Part shown: positions 41,010-47,942 of the stretch, one piece after another | Position numbering within the stretch: position 1 is the stretch's first letter | Layout of the letters: each line of letters opens with the position of its first letter | DNA from: Candidatus Lambdaproteobacteria bacterium | GTDB taxonomy: Bacteria > SAR324 > JACQKK01 | NCBI GenBank assembly: GCA_016204605.1 | Contig: JACQKK010000046.1 | Coordinates: 1 to 47,942 of the forward strand | Length of the DNA: 47,942 bases | Direction: 5' to 3' | Notes under the pieces: generated by a model | Told to the model about the DNA's origin: nothing | What the model saw: only the letters and a program-made list of their open reading frames with translations | Databases searched by the model: none | Translations under genes and position numbers: made by a program

Positions 41010-42002
41010 ATGGCCACCAAGACCGAGCTGGGCCGGCAGGGCAAGGAGTCGGCGCCGGACGAAACCCGACCGGGGGGCAAGCCGGTCGTGCTGCGCGACG
41101 AGTCGGATGCCATCATCGACGACCTGAAGCGCCGGCTCGTGACCCTGGAGGGACAGGTCACCCAGCGCCCCGCCCGCGCCGCGCCGCCCCCTGGCGAAGC
41201 CAATCCTCCGGGCGGGGCCCTGCTCCCCGGCGGGGCCCTGCGGCCAGAGGGGGTCTTGCTCCCCGGCGCGGCCGCGCGGGCGCGGCGCCGCGCGGGCAGC
41301 CAGGCGGAGGAGGGGCTGCTGCCGCCGCTCGCCGACCGGGTGCTTCCGCCGGCCGAGGACCTGACCGCGCGGCTGGAGCGGCTGATCGCGCAGGTGGGCG
41401 ACCCCGACCTGCGCAAGGAGCTGGAGCGGTGCCGCGAAACGGCGTTCTATCTCTTCGATACGTTCCGGCGCATCTCGGATCGGCATGCCCTGCTCACCGA
41501 GACGGCCAAGACGGAGCCCGTCGAGGTGGCTGCCGATTTCCTGGCGGATCACCTGCGCTGCTCCGCCCACGGGGAGCGGCTGCCGGTGGCGGTGAAGGTG
41601 CAGCCGGGGCTGCCCCCGCGGCTGCGGCTCGCGGCACGCCCCCTGCGCGCCGTGACGGAGGCGCTCGCCCAGATCGCCGCCGACGTGGCCGGTCAGGCGC
41701 CGGCCGTCTCCATCGTGCGGGCGCCGGGCGGGAAAGAGCGCGGGCGGGGTCTGCTCTGTCTGCGCGTGGCGAGCGCTTCCGCCTGGGCGGGCCTGGCGAA
41801 ACAGCGCGAGGTGGCCGCGCTCGCCATGACCCCCGGCCTCACGGCCGCGGGCGTGGTGGATCTGTTCTACGCGGCCAAGATCGTCCAGATGCAGGGCGGC
41901 CGCCTGGAGTTCTACCGCCGCGAGGGCAAGGTGCGCGGCTTCGCCGTGTGGCTCCCCTACGGGGATGCCGCCGGCGCCACGCCGACAGGCGATGGCCCCT
42001 AG
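41010..42002 (+). CDS. Hypothetical protein with degenerate histidine-kinase-like ATPase fold
   Basis: A 330-residue cytoplasmic protein with no membrane segment. Residues about 25-55 form a helix, followed by a Pro/Gly linker with the tandem GGALLPGGALRP. From about 125 on, the pattern resembles a two-helix dimerisation segment (LERCRETAFYLFDTFRRISD) followed by a Bergerat ATPase: an ALAQIAADVAGQAP helix where the N-box would be, and a late VQMQGGRLEFYRREGKVRGF before AVWLPYGD, like the HGGxxxxxSxxxxGxxFxxxLP end of kinases. There is no phosphorylatable His in an H-box and no clear DxGxG. It may be a pseudo-kinase or scaffold. The MsbA-like gene follows by 83 bases. Confidence 0.6.
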   Translation: MATKTELGRQGKESAPDETRPGGKPVVLRDESDAIIDDLKRRLVTLEGQVTQRPARAAPPPGEANPPGGALLPGGALRPEGVLLPGAAARARRRAGSQAEEGLLPPLADRVLPPAEDLTARLERLIAQVGDPDLRKELERCRETAFYLFDTFRRISDRHALLTETAKTEPVEVAADFLADHLRCSAHGERLPVAVKVQPGLPPRLRLAARPLRAVTEALAQIAADVAGQAPAVSIVRAPGGKERGRGLLCLRVASASAWAGLAKQREVAALAMTPGLTAAGVVDLFYAAKIVQMQGGRLEFYRREGKVRGFAVWLPYGDAAGATPTGDGP

Positions 42003-42085
42003 CATCGGCCGCCGGCATCGGCGGGGCGCGCGCGCCCAGGCCGCGGCACGCCGCGGCATAACGATTTGGCGAAAGGAGGGTGGAG

Positions 42086-43972
<1,887 letters not shown>

Positions 43973-44012
43973 GCGGGAGCGGCCGGCGCCTGCTGCCCGC
44001 GCCCCGGTGTCG

Positions 44013-44630
44013 CTACGGGCCTGCGAGGTGGCAGCCGTCGTTGAAGCGGTGCAGCACCCACGCCTCCGGCTCGCCGCGGAACTCGGTCAGGGTGCAGGGA
44101 TCCGTGGCGAAGCGCTCGATATGGGCCTCCGGGAAGCGCAGCAGGTGGTGCAGCATGGCCCGGATCACGTCGCCATGCAGCACGAACAGCAGCGTCTCAC
44201 CCGGGTGGGCGCCGATATGGCGATCCACCACCGGCCCCAGCCGCCGCACCACGTCCCTATAGCTCTCGCCGTTGCCGTAGCGGAAGCCGAACGGATCGCG
44301 GCGGATATCCGCCAGGATCGCCGCCGGCAACGGCCGGGGCATGGCGCCTTCCCACTCGCCCTTGTCCAGCTCCCACAGCCCGTCCTCGGCGACGACCGGC
44401 GGCGCCCCCAAGGCCGCCGCGATGATCTCCGCCGTCTCGGCCGTGCGCGGCAGGCTCGAGCAGACGATGCGGTCGGGGCGGGACTCGCGGGCCAGGCGTG
44501 CGGCCAGCCGCCGCGCCTGCGCCCGTCCTTCCTCGACCAGCCGCGAGCGGGGCGAGCGGCCCATGAACACCCGCGTGTCGAGGTTGTGCTCGCTGGTGCC
44601 GTGGCGCGTGATCAGCAGCGTCGTGGCCAT
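44013..44630 (-). CDS. Histidine phosphatase family protein (phosphoglycerate-mutase-like)
   Basis: A 205-residue cytoplasmic phosphatase. The catalytic RHG motif is in LLITRHGTSEHN, with the second half in CSSLPRTAETAE, the acid in WELDKGEWEG and the second histidine in LLFVLHGDVIRAML. All four active-site groups are present, so it should be active. Substrate could be a sugar phosphate, phosphoglycerate or alpha-ribazole phosphate. ATG 44630 gives MATTLLIT; an upstream extension is not supported. Confidence 0.9.
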   Translation of the reverse strand: MATTLLITRHGTSEHNLDTRVFMGRSPRSRLVEEGRAQARRLAARLARESRPDRIVCSSLPRTAETAEIIAAALGAPPVVAEDGLWELDKGEWEGAMPRPLPAAILADIRRDPFGFRYGNGESYRDVVRRLGPVVDRHIGAHPGETLLFVLHGDVIRAMLHHLLRFPEAHIERFATDPCTLTEFRGEPEAWVLHRFNDGCHLAGP

Positions 44631-44710
44631 CGCATCGCGGTGGGAGGGTGGCGGCGGCGCGCCGCCGTCCGGCGCAGTGGGCGCCCCCTTGGCGCGGGGA
44701 GGGTCGCCCG

Positions 44711-45721
44711 TTGAGCGCACCCGCCGCTCTCGCCCTGCTGGGCTGGGCCGGCCTGGCCGCGCTGGCCACGTTCGCCGCGCTGGCGGGATACGTGTATGCG
44801 TTCCAGCGGCGCCACGGCCCCCGGCTCACCCCGCGCGGGGCGTTGCGGCAGACGTTGCCGGCGCCCCCCGAGGGGCTGCGGTTTTTCGTGCTCAGTGATA
44901 CCGGCACGGGCGCCGATGCACAATACACCGTGGCGGCGCTGATGGAACGGCGGGCGCGCCGGCGACCGGTCGATGCCCTGCTGCTGCTGGGAGACAACTT
45001 CTACATGCAGGGCGTCTCGGGGGTGGGCGACGCGCAGTGGCTGGCGAAGATCATCGCGCCCTACAGCCAGGGCAGCCTCGCCCCGGTGCCCATCTTTCCC
45101 GTGTTCGGCAACCACGACTACAAGGGCAACCTCCAGGCCCAGCTCGATTTTGGCCTGCACTCGTCCAAGTGGCGCCTGCCGCACCGGTTCTACGCCCGCA
45201 CCTTCGGCGGCCTGCTCAAGCTGATCGCGTTCGATTCGAACTTCACGGATCTCCGCTTCGACCCCGACCGCGGAGCCTTCGATTTCCTGCTGCGCGAGCT
45301 GGAGAACCGCGAGGGCGCCCGCTGGGTGGCGGTGATGGCCCACCATCCCGTGCGCAGCGCCAGCCGCAAGGGCAGCCGCTACTCGGGCGGGGCGTACGGG
45401 TGGCTGCTGCGCCCGTTCCTCTGCGGCAAGGCGCACGTGTACCTCTCCGGCCACGCGCACCACCTGGAGCACCGCCGCGTCGGCGCCTGCCCGACCCACT
45501 TCTTCATCTCCGGCGGCGGGGGCGACGAGACCCATCCGGTGCACCCCGATCCCGAGGCGCTGTACCTGCACGCGGGCCATGGCTTCCTCGAACTCGAGGT
45601 GACCCCCCAGGCGCTCGTGGCGCGCTTCATCGAGGAAAGCGGCGCCGAGGCCTACGTGGCGCGGATCGAGCGCACCGCCTTCCCCGGGGGCGACCCCGAC
45701 CGCGGGTCGCCGCCCCCCTGA
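44711..45721 (+). CDS. Membrane-anchored metallophosphoesterase
   Basis: A 336-residue calcineurin-like phosphoesterase. An N-terminal hydrophobic segment (LALLGWAGLAALATFAALAG) suggests a membrane anchor, with the catalytic domain outside. The metal-binding motifs appear in order: FVLSDTGTG, LLLGDNFY, VFGNHDY, AVMAHHP and LSGHAHHLE, as in purple-acid-phosphatase-type enzymes. A TTG start at 44711, seven bases after GGGAGGG (44697-44703), fits best; a GTG at 44648 would add 21 charged residues before the helix. The start is the least certain part. Confidence 0.88.
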   Translation: MSAPAALALLGWAGLAALATFAALAGYVYAFQRRHGPRLTPRGALRQTLPAPPEGLRFFVLSDTGTGADAQYTVAALMERRARRRPVDALLLLGDNFYMQGVSGVGDAQWLAKIIAPYSQGSLAPVPIFPVFGNHDYKGNLQAQLDFGLHSSKWRLPHRFYARTFGGLLKLIAFDSNFTDLRFDPDRGAFDFLLRELENREGARWVAVMAHHPVRSASRKGSRYSGGAYGWLLRPFLCGKAHVYLSGHAHHLEHRRVGACPTHFFISGGGGDETHPVHPDPEALYLHAGHGFLELEVTPQALVARFIEESGAEAYVARIERTAFPGGDPDRGSPPP

Positions 45722-45794
45722 CCGCGCGACCTGACAAGAAACTCCCTGCCATTCGGACGTATCCCGCGCCCACTCATTGCGTTCCAGAGCGGTT

Positions 45795-45892
45795 CTCCCT
45801 CCCCCCTTGCGGGGGAGGGCCGGGGTGGGGGGGTGCGGTAACGCGTGGCGACCTCTCCCCCCGGCCTCCTTTCCGCAGGCGGAGAGGGGGAA
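45795..45892. repeat. Two GC-rich palindromes, dispersed-repeat family
   Basis: The 328-base gap before the DUF721 gene contains CCCTCCCCC-CTTGC-GGGGGAGGG, then CCTCTCCCCCC...GGAGAGGGGG. The paired layout is that of the compound repeats elsewhere in the window, but flanking sequence is not conserved. No gene is seen in the gap. Confidence 0.55.
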
Positions 45893-46049
45893 AAACGGTG
45901 GCGGGGGAGCCATCTGGCCCTGTCTCCCTTGGGTCCGGCAAACGGCCCGTGATAGCCTGGAAGGTGCAGGGAGCACGCCGGGCGGGCTCCCGCGAGCCCC
46001 CGCTCGCGGGCGCGCGGGCCGGAGCGGTTGGGCTCCCCAGGGAGGCCGT

Positions 46050-46550
46050 ATGGCCGGAGACCGGCCCCAGGAGTTGCACGAGCTTGTGCAGGCGCTGTTC
46101 CGGGAACAGCAGAAGCAGCCCCACCTGACCCTGAACCTGCTGCGCCAGCACTGGAGCGCCATCGTGGGCGAGACGCTGGGCGCCACCACGCGCCCCCTGC
46201 GGCTGGAGAAGGGCGTGCTGTGGGTGGGCGCGCGCGACGCGAGCTGGGCGTATCAGCTCCAGTTCATGAAGGCCGACCTGCTGGCGTCGGTGGCGACCTT
46301 CCTCGAAGGGCAACTGGTGCGCGACATGCGCTTTCGCGCGGTACCTGCCGAGGAGACTGCGGCAGCGCCGCCCGTCTGGCCCGCTCCGGCCGCCCGGCCG
46401 CCCGCCCCGGAGCCGCCCGCCGCGCCCGCCGGCGTGGTGCGCGCGGCCCAGGCCATCGGCGATCCCCGGCTGCGGGAGCGGTTCGTGCGCGCACTCTCGC
46501 GGCGTCCCCGCGGCGATTCGACCCCAGACCCCGAACCGGACTCGCGATGA
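46050..46550 (+). CDS. DUF721 (DciA-like) protein
   Basis: A 166-residue protein. The first 100 residues match DUF721: LVQALFREQQKQPHL, LRQHWSAIVGETLGATT, then a KH-like strand-helix pattern ending LRLEKGVLWVGARDASWAYQ. Characterised members (DciA) help load the replicative helicase DnaB. The C-terminal half is a Pro/Ala-rich tail with a short basic helix (RLRERFVRALSRRPR). GGGAGG precedes ATG 46050. It overlaps ald by four bases, an unexpected pairing that probably reflects a shared transcript only. Confidence 0.8.
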   Translation: MAGDRPQELHELVQALFREQQKQPHLTLNLLRQHWSAIVGETLGATTRPLRLEKGVLWVGARDASWAYQLQFMKADLLASVATFLEGQLVRDMRFRAVPAEETAAAPPVWPAPAARPPAPEPPAAPAGVVRAAQAIGDPRLRERFVRALSRRPRGDSTPDPEPDSR

Positions 46551-47650
46551 ACGTCGGCGTGCCCAAGGAGATCAAGCCGCAGGAGGAGCGGGTGGCGCTG
46601 ACCCCCGCCGGCGCGCACACGCTCGCCGAGCGCGGCCACCGCGTGCTGGTGCAGCAGGGGGCCGGCCGGGGCGCCGGCTTCCCCGACGAGGCCTACGTGG
46701 CCGCGGGCGCGGAGATCGCTCCCGACGCCGCCCAGGTGTTCAGGGAGGCCGGGCTGATCCTCAAGGTCAAGGAGCCGCAGCCCAGCGAGTACCCGCTGCT
46801 GCGGGCCGACCAGCTGCTGTTCACCTACCTGCACCTGGCGCCGGACCCAGGCCAGACGCGGGCGCTGCTGGAGATCGGCCTGGCCGGGATCGCCTACGAG
46901 ACGGTGCAACTCGCCGATGGCACGCTGCCGCTGCTGTTGCCCATGAGCGAGGTGGCCGGGCGCATGGCGATCCAGGTGGGCGCCCACGCCCTGGAGCGGC
47001 ACAAGGGCGGGCGGGGCGTGCTGCTGGGCGGGCTCCCCGGCGTCCGGCCGGGGCGCGTGGCCATCGTGGGGGCGGGCACCGTCGGCACCAACGCCGCGCT
47101 GATGGCCGTGGGGCTGGGCGCCGATGCCGCGCTGCTCGATATCGACATGCCGCGGCTGGCCCGGCTGGACCTGGCCTTCCAGGGGCGGCTCACCACGCTC
47201 GCCTCGACCCCCTACACGCTCGCCGAGGAGCTGCGCGAGGCGGACCTGGTGGTGGGTGCGGTGCTGGTGACGGGCGATCTGGCGCCCCACCTGATCACCC
47301 GCGCCATGGTGCGCGCCATGAAGCCCGGGGCCGTGCTGGTGGACGTGGCGGTGGATCAGGGCGGCTGCGCCGAGACCACCCGCGCCACCACCCACGACCA
47401 TCCCACCTACGTCGAGGAGGGGGTGGTGCACTACTGCGTGGCCAACATGCCGGGGGCGGTCGCCCGCACCGCGACGCTCGGGCTGACCAATGCCACGCTG
47501 CCCTATGCCGTGAAGCTGGCCGCGGGCGGGCTGGATGCGCTCCGCGCCGACCCGGCGCTCGCGAAGGGGCTCAACGTCTACCGCGGCAAGGTGCACCATC
47601 CCGGCGTGGCGCATGCGATGGGCACGCGCGCCGAGACGGCCCTGCCCTAG
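46547..47650 (+). CDS. ald: Alanine dehydrogenase
   Basis: A 367-residue NAD-dependent enzyme interconverting L-alanine and pyruvate plus ammonia. The N terminus GVPKEIKPQEERVALTPAG is diagnostic, with the catalytic lysine in LILKVKEP and the catalytic His/Ser region YLHLAPDP. The NAD loop VAIVGAGTVGTNAAL is at about residue 170. The C terminus has NMPGAVARTATLGLTNATL, normal for the family. The start overlaps the DUF721 stop (ATGA). Confidence 0.95.
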   Translation: MNVGVPKEIKPQEERVALTPAGAHTLAERGHRVLVQQGAGRGAGFPDEAYVAAGAEIAPDAAQVFREAGLILKVKEPQPSEYPLLRADQLLFTYLHLAPDPGQTRALLEIGLAGIAYETVQLADGTLPLLLPMSEVAGRMAIQVGAHALERHKGGRGVLLGGLPGVRPGRVAIVGAGTVGTNAALMAVGLGADAALLDIDMPRLARLDLAFQGRLTTLASTPYTLAEELREADLVVGAVLVTGDLAPHLITRAMVRAMKPGAVLVDVAVDQGGCAETTRATTHDHPTYVEEGVVHYCVANMPGAVARTATLGLTNATLPYAVKLAAGGLDALRADPALAKGLNVYRGKVHHPGVAHAMGTRAETALP

Positions 47651-47760
47651 GCGATCGCCGGTGGGGCACTGCGAGAGACGTCTCGCAGGCCGGCTGCGCC
47701 CGCGTGCCGCGGGGCAGAACGGTGCGTGCGCCGCCGCATTTTCCGGAGATCAAATTCCGG

Positions 47761-47942
47761 GCAGTGGGTCAGTTAGGCGGGATCGAGCGGGCTGTCGCCG
47801 CAGCCTCACCCCCGCCGCTGACGCGGCTGCCCCCTCTCCTGGGGGAGAGGGGGCGTCCGTCAGCCCTTGCCGGTGGCTGGTTCGGGGCTCCCTCCCTCTC
47901 CCCCAGGAGAGGGAGGGCCGGGGTGGGTGAGGCCGCCGGCAG
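47761..47942 (-). repeat. Compound double-hairpin repeat, copy B (inverted, cut by window edge)
   Basis: The reverse complement of this stretch matches 20914-21089 along its length. It has the two palindromes (CCCCCTCTCC...GGGGGAGAGGGGGC and CTCCCTCCCTCTCCCC...GGGAGAGGGAGGG), the AGCGGCGGGGGTGAGGCTGC border and the AACTGACCCACT end. It lies 110 bases after ald. The outer part ends GGGTGAGGCCGCCGGC, also found near 27750. The element may continue past the window. Confidence 0.8.

Overview
The window is a very GC-rich, gene-dense chromosomal segment from a Gram-negative heterotroph. It carries full-length core genes: ribosomal protein S1, long-form HisG, HisI, PurD, GalU, EngB, XseB, HemJ, alanine dehydrogenase and an MsbA-type exporter. 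Their composition matches the surrounding genes, so this is resident chromosome and not a plasmid or phage. There is no tRNA, rRNA, CRISPR array, recognisable transposase or integrase. The genes point to Pseudomonadota or a neighbouring GC-rich phylum such as the Methylomirabilota/Rokubacteria group. The long, HisZ-independent HisG argues against a typical betaproteobacterium. This placement is inference; no marker here settles it.

Layout. 0.4-3.5 kb: a 7Fe ferredoxin, then three crotonase-fold (enoyl-CoA hydratase/isomerase) genes. 4.0-9.6 kb: hisI-hisG, rpsA, prmA-xseB and, convergent, galU. 9.8-11.3 kb: an MgtE-like relic, a secreted DUF3047 protein and a small membrane protein. 11.6-16.0 kb: a tandem ThyX-like protein, a divergent PRPP synthetase and purD. 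16.4-20.8 kb: three HpcH/HpaI aldolase paralogues, with two tandem cyclase-fold DUF2652 genes facing the other way between the second and third. 20.8-24.4 kb: a scar region with a compound palindromic repeat, a FeoB/FeoA chimeric relic behind a Fur-box-like sequence, and an ABC peptide-binding-protein gene whose middle has been replaced by an hflK-hflC pair. 24.9-27.6 kb: two CaiB/BaiF CoA-transferase genes, the second apparently domain-swapped. 28.0-30.8 kb: hemJ, a luciferase-like oxidoreductase and metC. 31.3-37.0 kb: a secreted helical protein, a 1144-residue FecR/Ig-like protein and a fourth crotonase. 37.1-40.9 kb: an intact peptide-binding protein, an EamA exporter, engB and the divergent moaB. 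41.0-47.7 kb: a kinase-like pseudo-ATPase protein, an MsbA-like ABC exporter, a histidine phosphatase, a metallophosphoesterase, a DUF721 (DciA-like) gene and ald. The window ends in a second, inverted copy of the compound repeat.

Functionally the accessory genes fit catabolism of organic acids and acyl-CoA compounds: CoA transferases activate acids, crotonases hydrate or isomerise enoyl-CoAs, HpaI-type aldolases cleave hydroxy-acids, and family-5 binding proteins and an EamA exporter handle traffic. The most unusual stretches are the 20.8-24.4 kb scar, the aldolase/DUF2652 block, the secreted helical/FecR pair, and prmA, which has no stop codon in its own frame.
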